Positions 27,290 through 35,739 are shown, counted from the first letter of the stretch. The stretch: 64,000 bases of DNA from Moheibacter lacus (GCF_014042165.1 NZ_JACDZE010000001.1:1386595-1450594), one strand, 5' to 3'. Numbers and translations: made by a program. Notes: generated from the sequence alone by a model not told the origin.

Positions 27290-27297
27290 CAAAGATA
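27290..27297 (-). promoter_or_regulatory. promoter -7 element for def
   Basis: TATCTTTG on the minus strand fits TAnnTTTG and lies 16 bp before the def ATG at 27274. It supports that start over the ATG at 27292, which would sit at or before the transcription start. Confidence 0.5.
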
Positions 27298-27362
27298 AAA
27301 CTATGTAGAAAGTAAAAAATAGAAAGTAAAAAGAATTTAACGCAAAACACTCAACTCAGAAC

Positions 27363-27776
27363 CTACAACTTAGATTCCATATATGATTGCAAAATAATCG
27401 TTGCACTGACTTTGTCAATTAAGGATTTGTCTTGGCGTTTTTTCTTTTTGGCTCCGGATTGAAAAATTGCTTGAGAAGCCATTTTGGAGGTGAAAGATTC
27501 ATCTTGCCGGAAAATCGGAATGAGTGGAAATTTCTCTTTTAATTTCAATATGAATTTTTGGATTTCCGTTTCCAGTTGACCAACTTCACCATACATACGC
27601 ATCGGAAGCCCAATCACGATTTCCTGAATATTATTTTCACTGAAATATTTTTCCAGAAAAGGAATCAATTTAGAAGTTTCGATGGTGTCAAGTGCAGTGG
27701 CGATGATTTGCAATTCGTCGGTGACGGCAATTCCCGTTCGTTTCATTCCGTAGTCGATGGCAATGATTCTTGGCAT
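27363..27776 (-). CDS. ruvX: Holliday junction resolvase-like RuvX/YqgF
   Basis: A 137-residue RNase H-fold protein starting MPRIIAIDYGMKRTGIAVTD, which supplies the first catalytic Asp; ENNIQEIVIGLPMRMYGE and RQDESFTSKMA complete the pattern. RuvX/YqgF takes part in 16S rRNA 5' end processing and is annotated as a putative resolvase. It heads the minus-strand run to def, DUF5606 and mazG. Confidence 0.94.
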   Translation of the reverse strand: MPRIIAIDYGMKRTGIAVTDELQIIATALDTIETSKLIPFLEKYFSENNIQEIVIGLPMRMYGEVGQLETEIQKFILKLKEKFPLIPIFRQDESFTSKMASQAIFQSGAKKKKRQDKSLIDKVSATIILQSYMESKL

Positions 27777-27780
27777 AGAG

Positions 27781-27788
27781 CAAATTTA
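27781..27788 (-). promoter_or_regulatory. promoter -7 element for ruvX
   Basis: TAAATTTG on the minus strand ends 5 bp before the ruvX ATG, which would make the mRNA leaderless. Confidence 0.5.
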
Positions 27789-27851
27789 GAATATAGAAAT
27801 TAGAAGTCAGAAGTTTCGTGAGATATTTTAAAATCAAATTGAAATAAAAAG

Positions 27852-27881
27852 CGAAATTCGATTTTCGAAGTTCGAATTTCG
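27852..27881. promoter_or_regulatory. 10-bp inverted repeat upstream of the dapD promoter
   Basis: CGAAATTCGA (27852-27861) and TCGAATTTCG (27872-27881) are perfect inverted arms separated by 10 bp. The element ends 12 bp upstream of the dapD -7 element, so it covers the -33 position where a regulator would act. Centre spacing of two helical turns is typical of dimer sites. Function is inferred only. Confidence 0.45.
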
Positions 27882-27892
27882 TTTGAAAAATG

Positions 27893-27900
27893 TAGTTTTG
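27893..27900 (+). promoter_or_regulatory. promoter -7 element for dapD
   Basis: TAGTTTTG matches TAnnTTTG and lies 20 bp before the dapD ATG. Confidence 0.55.
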
Positions 27901-27920
27901 TAGCCAACTGAATTATTAAA

Positions 27921-28736
27921 ATGGAAAATTTACAATCGATCATAGAAGCGGCTTGGGAAAACCGAGAATTATTGAATCAAACTGAAACCCAAAATGCCGT
28001 ACGAAAAGTTATTGACTTATTGGACGAAGGAAGTTTACGCGTGGCAGAACCAGTAGAATCAGGTTGGAAAGTGAATGAGTGGGTGAAAAAAGCGGTAGTG
28101 ATGTATTTTCCAATCCAGAAAATGGAAACGATTGAAGTTGGGATTTTTGAATTTCACGATAAAATTCCATTGAAAAGAAATTATGCTGAAAAAGGTGTTC
28201 GTGTCGTTCCACATGCAATCGCACGACATGGTTCTTATGTTTCAAAAGGTGTGATCATGATGCCTTCTTATGTTAACATCGGCGCTTATGTAGATGAAGG
28301 AACGATGGTCGATACTTGGGCGACGGTAGGAAGTTGCGCTCAAATCGGGAAAAATGTTCATCTAAGTGGTGGAGTAGGAATTGGAGGGGTTTTGGAGCCA
28401 TTGCAAGCTGCGCCGGTTATCATTGAGGACAATGCATTTATCGGTTCGCGTTGCATCGTAGTAGAAGGCGTACGCGTAGGGAAGGAAGCGGTTCTAGGCG
28501 CAAATGTCGTGTTGACGGCTTCGACCAAAATCATCGATGTAACGGGTGAGACTCCGGTTGAGGTAAAAGGTTCCGTTCCACCGAGATCGGTAGTGATTCC
28601 GGGAAGTTATACCAAAAAGTTTCCAGCAGGAGAGTTCCAAGTGCCATGTGCCTTGATCATAGGAAAAAGAAAAGAAAGCACCGATTTAAAAACCTCATTA
28701 AATGATGCTTTGAGAGAGCATAATGTTGCGGTTTAA
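27921..28736 (+). CDS. dapD: tetrahydrodipicolinate N-succinyltransferase
   Basis: DapD succinylates tetrahydrodipicolinate in the lysine/diaminopimelate pathway, using succinyl-CoA. The 271 residues show an N-terminal helical domain and a left-handed beta-helix built of hexapeptide repeats (VNIGAYVDEGTMVDTWATVGSCAQIGKNVHLSGGVGIGG region, about 112-150). Length and motif order are standard for trimeric DapD. Forward strand, 36 bp before the glycosyltransferase gene. Confidence 0.97.
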   Translation: MENLQSIIEAAWENRELLNQTETQNAVRKVIDLLDEGSLRVAEPVESGWKVNEWVKKAVVMYFPIQKMETIEVGIFEFHDKIPLKRNYAEKGVRVVPHAIARHGSYVSKGVIMMPSYVNIGAYVDEGTMVDTWATVGSCAQIGKNVHLSGGVGIGGVLEPLQAAPVIIEDNAFIGSRCIVVEGVRVGKEAVLGANVVLTASTKIIDVTGETPVEVKGSVPPRSVVIPGSYTKKFPAGEFQVPCALIIGKRKESTDLKTSLNDALREHNVAV

Positions 28737-28771
28737 GGAAATTCTGCTTAAATTCATTTTGAGGAAAAGGT

Positions 28772-30691
28772 ATGCTGGAATTTCAAAAAAATAATCAGAT
28801 CGATTCAAAATTCGTTTCGGGTAGAACAAAAGCTTTGATTTTGCAAAACAAATACATCGGCGATGTGTTGACTTCTTCGGTCATCGCTGAAAATTTGAAA
28901 CAAATTGATCCTGAAATTGAGGTACATTATTTTTGTTATAAACCTGCAGTTTCAGTGTTGGAGAACAATCCTTTTATCGATCAAATCATTTCATTTGATG
29001 AGAAAAAACTTAAAAAGATTTTGGTTTTAAACCAATATGCCAACCAAATCAAACAGGAGAATTATGACATCGTTCTAGATCCTTATGCCAAATTGCAAAG
29101 TCGGTTCATCGTCTTAAAATCCAGAGCCAAACGTCGCATCAGTTACGACAAACCCTTTTTTAAACACATTTATACGGATGTGGTCAAGAAAACGATGATT
29201 CCTTCTGTAGAGACTTCTTGTACGGCCATTGATAACCGAGTTTCACTTGCTAGTCCTTTGATGAAAGGACAAATAGAACTAGCACTTCACCCCAAAATTT
29301 ATTTAACGGAAGAAGAAATTCAGGAAGGAAAGGATATTTTGCAAAAAGCCAAATTGGATTTTGATCGTAAAACCTTGATGGTCGGAATTTTAGGAAGCAG
29401 TGAAGAAAAGTCATGGCCGATTGAATACATGATCAAATTGATTTCTCATCTCCAGAAATATTATGATTTCAATTTGTTGTTCAATTATATTCCGAGCCAA
29501 CAAAGTACCGTCGATAAAATATTAGCAGGATTGAGTTCGACTGATAAAATTTATCCGGAAGTGATGGGGAAATCGGTTCGAGAATTTTTAAAAATTCTTT
29601 ACCATTGTGATGCGTTTGTTGGAAATGAAGGTGGAGCGGTAAATATGTCCAAAGCTTTGGATATTCCGACTTTTAGCATTTATTCGCCGCATAAATTTCC
29701 TTCTGACTGGGGCTGTTTTGAAGATGGATTTCATCATGTGAGCGTTCATTTCCAAGATTTGGATAAAAAAACGGTAGACAATTCAACTGCTAAACAACTA
29801 TTAAGAAATACTCACAAATACTATAGAAAATTGAACTATCCTTACGTAAGGACGGAAACCGACAAATTTTTGCAAGATAATTTTGGTGCGATTGATTTGC
29901 CTGTTGAATTCAAAAAGGAAACGCCAAAAATTTCTGCTTTGTTGATTACGTATAACGAAGAGCGCAACATTCAGAAATTTCTGGATGAAGCTTGGTATGC
30001 GGACGAAATCATCATTGTGGATTCTGAAAGTACAGACCGAACAGCAGAAATTGCCAAAAAGCATCCGAAAGTCACTTTCATCACGCGGAAATTTGACAAC
30101 TTTACAGCGCAAAAAAACTTTGCCATCGATCAAGCTCAGAACGAATGGGTCACTTTTTTCGATGCAGATGAGCGGATTTCAAAAGCCTTAATTTTTGAAA
30201 TGATGGATGAAATTAACAAAGCAGAAGCCGATGCTTTTTTTGTTTACCGCCGATTCTATTTCATGGAAAAATACATCAAGCGATCTGGTTGGCAAAACGA
30301 CAAAGCCATTCGTCTATTTAGGAAATCCAAAAATCGATATGGTGAAGGAAGATTGGTTCATGAACTCATCGATAGCAAGGGAAAGGTGAAGTTTTTACAA
30401 AATAAATTGGACCATTATTCTTATTATTCAGTTGAAGAATACGACCGAAAATTGACCCAATACTCCATTTTACGCGCCAAAGAATTGTTCTCTAAGCGAT
30501 TGAAACCCAATGTTTTTCATTTTTGGGTAAAACCATGGTTCCGATTTGTGCACCATTATGTTTTGAGGATGGGGATTTTAGATGGAGGAGAAGGATACAT
30601 CATTTCCAAACTGCATGCGCACCACGTTTTTAAACGATATCTTTTCCTTTCCAAAATGTGGGAAAGTGAAAAAGAGAAAAAAGCAAAATAA
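28772..30691 (+). CDS. GT9-GT2 glycosyltransferase fusion
   Basis: One uninterrupted 639-codon frame joins two enzymes usually encoded apart. Residues about 20-360 resemble heptosyltransferase-type GT9 proteins: ALILQNKYIGDVLTSSVIAE opens the fold, and CDAFVGNEGGAVNMSKALDIPTF is the donor-site region. Residues about 388-630 are a GT2 enzyme of the WaaE/KdtX type: ISALLITYNEERNIQKFLD, IVDSESTDRTAEIA, and the metal-binding DAD in TFFDADER. Both would act on lipopolysaccharide core sugars at the cytoplasmic face of the inner membrane. Whether both halves are active, and in what order, is not shown. The junction (about 360-388) looks like a simple linker. Confidence 0.88.
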   Translation: MLEFQKNNQIDSKFVSGRTKALILQNKYIGDVLTSSVIAENLKQIDPEIEVHYFCYKPAVSVLENNPFIDQIISFDEKKLKKILVLNQYANQIKQENYDIVLDPYAKLQSRFIVLKSRAKRRISYDKPFFKHIYTDVVKKTMIPSVETSCTAIDNRVSLASPLMKGQIELALHPKIYLTEEEIQEGKDILQKAKLDFDRKTLMVGILGSSEEKSWPIEYMIKLISHLQKYYDFNLLFNYIPSQQSTVDKILAGLSSTDKIYPEVMGKSVREFLKILYHCDAFVGNEGGAVNMSKALDIPTFSIYSPHKFPSDWGCFEDGFHHVSVHFQDLDKKTVDNSTAKQLLRNTHKYYRKLNYPYVRTETDKFLQDNFGAIDLPVEFKKETPKISALLITYNEERNIQKFLDEAWYADEIIIVDSESTDRTAEIAKKHPKVTFITRKFDNFTAQKNFAIDQAQNEWVTFFDADERISKALIFEMMDEINKAEADAFFVYRRFYFMEKYIKRSGWQNDKAIRLFRKSKNRYGEGRLVHELIDSKGKVKFLQNKLDHYSYYSVEEYDRKLTQYSILRAKELFSKRLKPNVFHFWVKPWFRFVHHYVLRMGILDGGEGYIISKLHAHHVFKRYLFLSKMWESEKEKKAK

Positions 30692-30723
30692 TTTTTTTAC
30701 ATTTATTTTTTAATTAGAACAAA

Positions 30724-30790
30724 TCACATGAAACACCCATGATTAAACTTAAATCACACTGCGGAATGTTAATTTGGGTGTTCCATGTGA
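30724..30790. repeat. long imperfect inverted repeat before fabD
   Basis: TCACATG.AACACCCA on the left and TGGGTGTT.CATGTGA on the right pair over 7 + 8 bp with one mismatch, then continue through a bulge with ATTAAC / GTTAAT, enclosing about 20 nt. It fills most of the 125-bp gap between the glycosyltransferase and fabD. No T-run follows, so it is not an ordinary terminator. Could be a small mobile palindrome, an RNA structure or a regulator site. Confidence 0.6.
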
Positions 30791-30816
30791 CCATAGAAAT
30801 CAATAAATAATAACAA

Positions 30817-31698
30817 ATGAAAGCATACGTATTTCCGGGACAAGGTGCCCAATTTACTGGCATGGGAAAAAATCTTTATGATACTTCCGATTTGGCCCGA
30901 AATCTTTTCAATCAAGCTGATGCACAATTGGGTTTTGAAATCTCAAAAATCATGTTTGAAGGAACCGCAGACGAACTCAAACAAACCAAAGTAACCCAAC
31001 CTGCGGTTTTTTTACATTCGGTTATTTTAGCCAAAACTTTGGAGAATTTCAAACCGGATATGGTGGCCGGTCATTCCTTAGGAGAAATTTCAGCTTTGGT
31101 TGCCAACGGAACTTTGGATTTTGAATCCGGATTGAATTTGGTATTTAAAAGAGCGATGGCGATGCAGAAAGCCTGTGAAATGCAACCTTCTACTATGGCT
31201 GCCATTCTCGGATTGGAAGACGAAATCGTCGAGAAAATATGTGCGGAAATTGATGGCGTTGTTGTTCCTGCTAACTATAATTGTCCGGGGCAATTGGTGA
31301 TTTCAGGTGAAGTTCCGTCGGTAGAATTGGCTTGTGAAAAACTAAAAGAAGCCGGAGCCAAACGTGCTTTGTTATTGCCTGTCGGTGGTGCTTTCCATTC
31401 GCCACTCATGAAACCTGCCGAAGATGAATTGGCAGAAGCAATCAATCAAACAAAATTTAATACACCTATTTGTCCCGTTTACCAAAATGTAACGACAACG
31501 GCTGTGACTGATCCGGAAGAAATCAAGAAAAACCTGATTGCGCAGTTGACTGCTCCTGTAAAATGGACACAATCGGTTCAAAATATGGTCAAAGACGGAG
31601 CGGCGGAATTCATCGAAGTCGGTCCGGGAAATACTTTACAAGGATTGATCAGAAAAATTGATGGAACTGCTGTGACGAGTTCGGCAACTGCTACTTAA
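30817..31698 (+). CDS. fabD: malonyl-CoA:ACP transacylase
   Basis: FabD loads malonyl groups onto acyl carrier protein for fatty-acid synthesis. The 293 residues include YVFPGQGAQFTGMG near the start (oxyanion hole Gln), the nucleophile S87 in GHSLGE, and GAFHSPLM holding the catalytic His. Typical length. Forward strand, upstream of the GHMP kinase. Confidence 0.97.
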   Translation: MKAYVFPGQGAQFTGMGKNLYDTSDLARNLFNQADAQLGFEISKIMFEGTADELKQTKVTQPAVFLHSVILAKTLENFKPDMVAGHSLGEISALVANGTLDFESGLNLVFKRAMAMQKACEMQPSTMAAILGLEDEIVEKICAEIDGVVVPANYNCPGQLVISGEVPSVELACEKLKEAGAKRALLLPVGGAFHSPLMKPAEDELAEAINQTKFNTPICPVYQNVTTTAVTDPEEIKKNLIAQLTAPVKWTQSVQNMVKDGAAEFIEVGPGNTLQGLIRKIDGTAVTSSATAT

Positions 31699-31721
31699 CC
31701 TAAAGGCCTCAAACTCCAAAC

Positions 31722-32678
31722 ATGAAACCTGAAACACCTGTCCGCCGTGGCGGATTAAACGTTTTTAGAGCCAACGGAAAACTATTGATCGCTGGCGAAT
31801 ACACGGTTCTCGATGGCGGGCTTTCATTTGCGGTCCCTACAAATTTAGGTCAAACGTTAGAAGTGAAATATTTGGAGGTTTCTGAAAATCCTAAATTAAT
31901 TTGGGAGGCTTTTTTAGAGGATGGTTCGCTTTGGTTTTCAGTTGAATTTGAACTCAATCCATTGATGATACTTCGAAGTTCTGATGCTAAATTGGCTTCC
32001 AAATTATTGGATATTTTTCAGGCAATTGAAAACTTAAACCCCAATTTTTTTCAAAGTCAAAATCGAAACATTCATTGCAAAACCCAATTGGAATTTCCAA
32101 ATAATTGGGGATTGGGAAGCAGTTCGACTTTGATTTATTTATTGGCTCAATTTTCCGGTGTGGATGAGTTTGAATTGAACAAATTGACTTTTAATACAAG
32201 CGGGTATGATATTGCTTGCGCCGAAGAAAATCAACCTATTTTATATCAAATTGAAGAAAATCAAAGACAATTTGAGCCAATTCATTTTCAACCTAAATTT
32301 TTGGACAAACTTCATTTTGTTTATTTGAATCAAAAACAAGACACGCAAATCAGCGTTTCAAAAATCTATAAGTCCAAACTAAAAAATGAGAAATTGGTTC
32401 GGGAAATTTCTGAAATTGTTTCTAAAATGATTCAAGTTGAAGAATTGAATGAATTTGAAAATTTAGTGAATCAACACGAAAATCTGCTTTCCGCACATTT
32501 AGAAATTCCGAAAGTGAAAGATTTGTATTTCTCAGATTACGAAGGAACGGTAAAAAGCTTAGGTGCTTGGGGCGGCGATTTTGTGATGGTTACGGAACGT
32601 GAAAATTTCCGAAATTATTTTTTTGAAAAAGGATTCAAAACGATTTTCAGTTTTCGGGAAATGGTTTTATGTTATTAA
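31722..32678 (+). CDS. GHMP kinase of the GYDIA family
   Basis: A 318-residue GHMP-superfamily kinase. The substrate-binding opening ANGKLLIAGEYTVLDGG starts near residue 17, the phosphate loop is NNWGLGSSSTLIYLL near 126, and the eponymous GYDIA is seen as SGYDIACAE. In flavobacteria this family is associated with the mevalonate route, but the substrate is not proven. The first 13 residues (MKPETPVRRGGLN) are encoded by an intergenic-type repeat and a 14-bp palindrome, and no other start codon is available before the conserved core, so the N-terminus seems recruited from repeat DNA. It overlaps the converging SDR gene by 12 bp. Confidence 0.86.
   Translation: MKPETPVRRGGLNVFRANGKLLIAGEYTVLDGGLSFAVPTNLGQTLEVKYLEVSENPKLIWEAFLEDGSLWFSVEFELNPLMILRSSDAKLASKLLDIFQAIENLNPNFFQSQNRNIHCKTQLEFPNNWGLGSSSTLIYLLAQFSGVDEFELNKLTFNTSGYDIACAEENQPILYQIEENQRQFEPIHFQPKFLDKLHFVYLNQKQDTQISVSKIYKSKLKNEKLVREISEIVSKMIQVEELNEFENLVNQHENLLSAHLEIPKVKDLYFSDYEGTVKSLGAWGGDFVMVTERENFRNYFFEKGFKTIFSFREMVLCY
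31741..31754. repeat. palindrome TCCGCC-gt-GGCGGA inside the GHMP kinase start
   Basis: Perfect 6-bp inverted arms with a 2-nt centre, preceded by AAACTCCAAACATGAAACCTGAAAC in outline, the same word family as the gaps at 12.03 and 37.55 kb. The element lies within codons 7-11 of the GHMP kinase. Confidence 0.6.
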
Positions 32679-33558
32679 ATCTTTCAAAGCAGCGTCCGAG
32701 TTCTTGAACTTAAAATCGAATCCGGTTTTTTGAATTTTTTCGGAAGAAATCGCACTTCCTTTCAATAAAATAGTTGACATTTCTCCTAAAATTAATTTCA
32801 ACATAAAACTTGGAACATTTGGAAAAATAACTTTTTTGTCCATTGCTTTTGTCAATTTTTGGACGAATTCTTTTTGGGTTATAAATTCGGGCGCGGAAGC
32901 ATTGTAAGCGCCATTTAAATTTTCATTTTCTAAAATTTGAATATAAATATCGGTTAAATCGTCAATGTGAATCCAAGGTAAAATTTGTTTTCCCGAACCC
33001 AAAGCCGATAATAAATTCCATTTTGCTATCGGCATTAATTCTTTCAACATTCCGCCTTTTTTGGATAAAACAGCTGCAGTTCTCACCATCGAAACACTTG
33101 CACCGATTTCCTCAAATTTTTGGGCGGAATTTTCTAAATCGAAACAAAGTTTTCCTAAAAAATCATTTGCATGTTTGTCGTTTTCAGTGAAAATTTTATC
33201 AGTCGTTTGGGTTCCGTAATAATTGGTTCCGGAAGCGGTGATGAATTTTTTGACAGGAGAATTTAATTTTTTAGCAAATTCAAAAAGCAAATCTGCAGAT
33301 TCGACTCTGCTGTCATACACTTCTTTTTTATAGGATTTGGTCCATCTTTTCGAAATAGGAGCACCCGCCAAATGGATGATGGCATCCAGATTTTCAAAAG
33401 CGGCTTCATCTATCTTTTTTTCATCAGGATCCCAATGGAATTGTCCAGGTTTTTTTAATTCTAGATAGCTTTCGGACCTCATATCCTTTTTCTTCTAATT
33501 TTTTGGAAATTGGTTTGCCAATTAATCCGGTTGCTCCGCTGATTAATACAGTTTTCAT
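32667..33558 (-). pseudogene. TIGR01777-type SDR epimerase, frameshifted at an A7 run
   Basis: The ATG at 33558 opens the expected Rossmann start MKTVLISGATGLIGKPISK and runs 36 codons to LSRIKK; there the A7 run (33450-33456) puts the rest of the protein one frame away. The remainder, GQFHWDPDEKK to the end, is the normal TIGR01777 sequence (IIHLAGAPISKRW, WIHIDDLTDIY). With six A instead of seven the gene would be one intact frame of about 296 codons. So it is a recent loss, a slippage-prone gene or a sequencing error. The family is a putative NAD-dependent epimerase linked to cell division in some bacteria. It overlaps the GHMP kinase end by 12 bp. Confidence 0.8.
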
Positions 33559-33595
33559 TTATAATGTGTACATTCGTTTTACAAATTTAGTTGAA

Positions 33596-34459
33596 ATGAA
33601 TTTGATTGATAGGCTGTTTTTTCCCAAAATGGAGAAAACAAAACTGAATCGTCGCAAAGACCGAATTTTTGAAATCATTTTTGAAGCAGACACTTATTAT
33701 GGGAAGTTGTTTGATATCCTTCTTTTGGTTGTAATTATGATCAGTGTGGGGTTGGTTATGTTGGAATCAGTTCCGATGATCAACGCCAAGCACCATAAAT
33801 TATTGGTCATACTGGAATGGATCGTTACCGCCATTTTTACCGTTGAATATGGATTTAGACTTTATTGTGTACGCAAACCTTGGCGGTATTTTTTCAGCTT
33901 TTATGGCATCATCGATTTGTTGAGTATTTTACCCACTTATTTGGGTATCATATATCCGCAAACCAAATATTTATCCAGTATCCGCATTTTAAGGCTCTTC
34001 CGTATCTTCCGTATTTTTGGTTTGACCCAATTTAATCGCGGCGGATATACCATGCTGATTGCTTTACGGAAAAGTCGTGCGAAAATTGTCGTTTTTCTGG
34101 CTTTTGTGATATTAATTGTCGTGGTGATAGGTTCTATCATGTATGTGGTGGAGGGAAAACATCCCGAATCCGGATTTACCAGCATCCCGATCAGTATTTA
34201 TTGGGCAATTGTAACGCTTACGACGGTTGGTTATGGTGATATAGCTCCAGTCACATCAGTTGGAAAATTTTTAGCCTCTGTTGTAATGATCATAGGTTAT
34301 GGTGTGATTGCGGTGCCAACCGGAATTGTGTCTGCTGAGGCAATGAGCGCCAATTTAGGGGAATCCAAACGAACCACTCAGGTTTGCCAAAATTGTCATG
34401 ATCAAAACCATGAAGAAGCTGCCAACTATTGTAAAACCTGTGGAAATCCTTTAAAATAA
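33596..34459 (+). CDS. voltage-gated K+ channel-like protein with C-terminal zinc ribbon
   Basis: A 287-residue ion channel of the Kv type. Six membrane segments are seen; S4 has Arg at 130, 133, 136 and 139 (one in three) and the selectivity filter is TVGYGD at 210-215. After S6 the tail carries C264, C267, C279 and C282 (CxxC-x11-CxxC), a small zinc ribbon unusual for this family. I use ATG 33596; the longer frame to 33503 runs into the divergent SDR gene. The two start codons lie only 37 bp apart, so the promoters overlap. Confidence 0.9.
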   Translation: MNLIDRLFFPKMEKTKLNRRKDRIFEIIFEADTYYGKLFDILLLVVIMISVGLVMLESVPMINAKHHKLLVILEWIVTAIFTVEYGFRLYCVRKPWRYFFSFYGIIDLLSILPTYLGIIYPQTKYLSSIRILRLFRIFRIFGLTQFNRGGYTMLIALRKSRAKIVVFLAFVILIVVVIGSIMYVVEGKHPESGFTSIPISIYWAIVTLTTVGYGDIAPVTSVGKFLASVVMIIGYGVIAVPTGIVSAEAMSANLGESKRTTQVCQNCHDQNHEEAANYCKTCGNPLK

Positions 34460-34484
34460 AAAATCCCGACCTAAGCCGGGATTT
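34456..34484 (-). terminator. intrinsic terminator after secG, possibly bidirectional
   Basis: AAATCCCG (34461-34468) and CGGGATTT (34477-34484) form an 8-bp stem. Read on the minus strand it is followed by TTTTTTATTTT and lies 25 bp after the secG stop. On the plus strand, after the channel gene, the T-run is weak. Confidence 0.75.
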
Positions 34485-34509
34485 CAATATCTCAATATTT
34501 AAATCCTAA

Positions 34510-34854
34510 TTAATTTCCTGATCCATCTACCGGTGGTGTAGCAGGAGCGTCTGTTGCAGGTGTTTGAACCGGTGGTAATTCTACCGGAACGCTTTCTACA
34601 TTTGTACTCGTAGTATATGGGTTTTCCATCAGAACGTTTGCGGTAATGATCAGAATTACGATGATTCCAGCGAGTGTCCAAGTTGCTTTGTCAAGGAATT
34701 CGTTGGTGCGTTGTACACCGAACATTTGTCCTCCTCCAGAACCACCAAATGTAGAAGAAAGTCCTCCTCCTTTAGGGTTTTGGGATAAAATAACCAAAGC
34801 CAATATGACACAAACCGCAATGATGATGATCATTAAAAATAAAAACGTCTGCAT
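34510..34854 (-). CDS. secG: Sec translocase subunit SecG
   Basis: A 114-residue membrane protein with two helices. The loop NPKGGGLSSTFGGSGGGQMFG (about residues 27-47) between them is the SecG signature. It supports the SecYE channel for protein export. The C-terminal 40 residues are a Thr/Pro/Val-rich tail (PVELPPVQTPATDAPATPPV), common in Bacteroidota SecG. Downstream of the TPR and LptE genes, a recurrent order in this class. Confidence 0.93.
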   Translation of the reverse strand: MQTFLFLMIIIIAVCVILALVILSQNPKGGGLSSTFGGSGGGQMFGVQRTNEFLDKATWTLAGIIVILIITANVLMENPYTTSTNVESVPVELPPVQTPATDAPATPPVDGSGN

Positions 34855-34931
34855 TTTAATCTTATTTTTTCAAATTTTAGTCTGCAAAGAAACTAAATTT
34901 TCGTATAATATTCAAAATTATTTACTTGAAC

Positions 34932-35708
34932 TTATTTGGAATCGATCAGATTTTCGATTTCTTCAATTTTGTCTTCAAAAATTTCTTTTTTATCCGGATA
35001 CTTTAAACTTAAAATTTTATAAGCACGGATGGCTTTGTCATACTTTTTTTGTTCTGCATAAATTTGCGCCAAAGTCTCCGTCATCAAATCTGAAAATTCA
35101 GTCGAAATCTCTGATTTTTTTAGGACCGGATTCGGCTCATGGGTCTTGTTGACCGGAGAAATTTTGGGTGATTTTTCGATAAATTCATCGATCAATTGGT
35201 ATTTAATATCCTTTTCACTCGGTGTTTTTTCCGGTTCTTCCGAATTGGATTTTGAAAGCGAAAGCCATTCAGAAAAAGTATGTTCAGATGAGGTTGTATT
35301 GATTTCTTCTTGAACTTCCTCTTCTTTTTCCACTTGATTTTCAATCCTTTCTTCTGGCTGAATCAATTCAGTTTCTTCTTTTTGAATTTCTTTTTCAACT
35401 TCAACCTTTTCAATTACTGAAGTTGCTGTTTCTTCAATATTTGCCGTTTTATTATCGACAGTAGATGTTTGTTTTTCACGTTGGAGATAATGGTAAAGCG
35501 CAACACGACTCGGGCTGTGGATGCTCGTTTTCTTTAATTCTTCTTGATAAGTATCATGATCCAATTCCTTTAAACCAAATAACAAAAGCGTGCGCAAAGT
35601 CGCGAAATAGGGATATTTTTCGATTTCGTCTTGTAACAAAGCGATGTCTTCGTTTCCTACTTCAAATGGATTTTGTAAAAGGTGTGAAATTCTTGTATTC
35701 ATTTTCAA
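34932..35708 (-). CDS. TPR-like protein with acidic central region
   Basis: A 258-residue cytoplasmic protein. The N-terminal 85 residues are helical (LLQNPFEVGNEDIALLQDEIEKYPYFATLRTLL in outline), the centre (about 90-175) is a Glu/Lys low-complexity stretch, and the end holds one TPR-like helix pair (LAQIYAEQKKYDKAIRAYKIL). ATG 35708 or 35702 could be the start. It sits between lptE and secG. Function unknown; the context suggests an envelope or export link. Confidence 0.82.
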   Translation of the reverse strand: MKMNTRISHLLQNPFEVGNEDIALLQDEIEKYPYFATLRTLLLFGLKELDHDTYQEELKKTSIHSPSRVALYHYLQREKQTSTVDNKTANIEETATSVIEKVEVEKEIQKEETELIQPEERIENQVEKEEEVQEEINTTSSEHTFSEWLSLSKSNSEEPEKTPSEKDIKYQLIDEFIEKSPKISPVNKTHEPNPVLKKSEISTEFSDLMTETLAQIYAEQKKYDKAIRAYKILSLKYPDKKEIFEDKIEEIENLIDSK

Positions 35709-35739
35709 AGCTTCAAATTAACTCATTTTCAAATTAGCC

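Noticed and set aside
33503-33595. Extended start of the potassium channel
   Set aside because: It would be antisense to the conserved Rossmann start of the divergent SDR gene; ATG 33596 gives a normal channel N-terminus.
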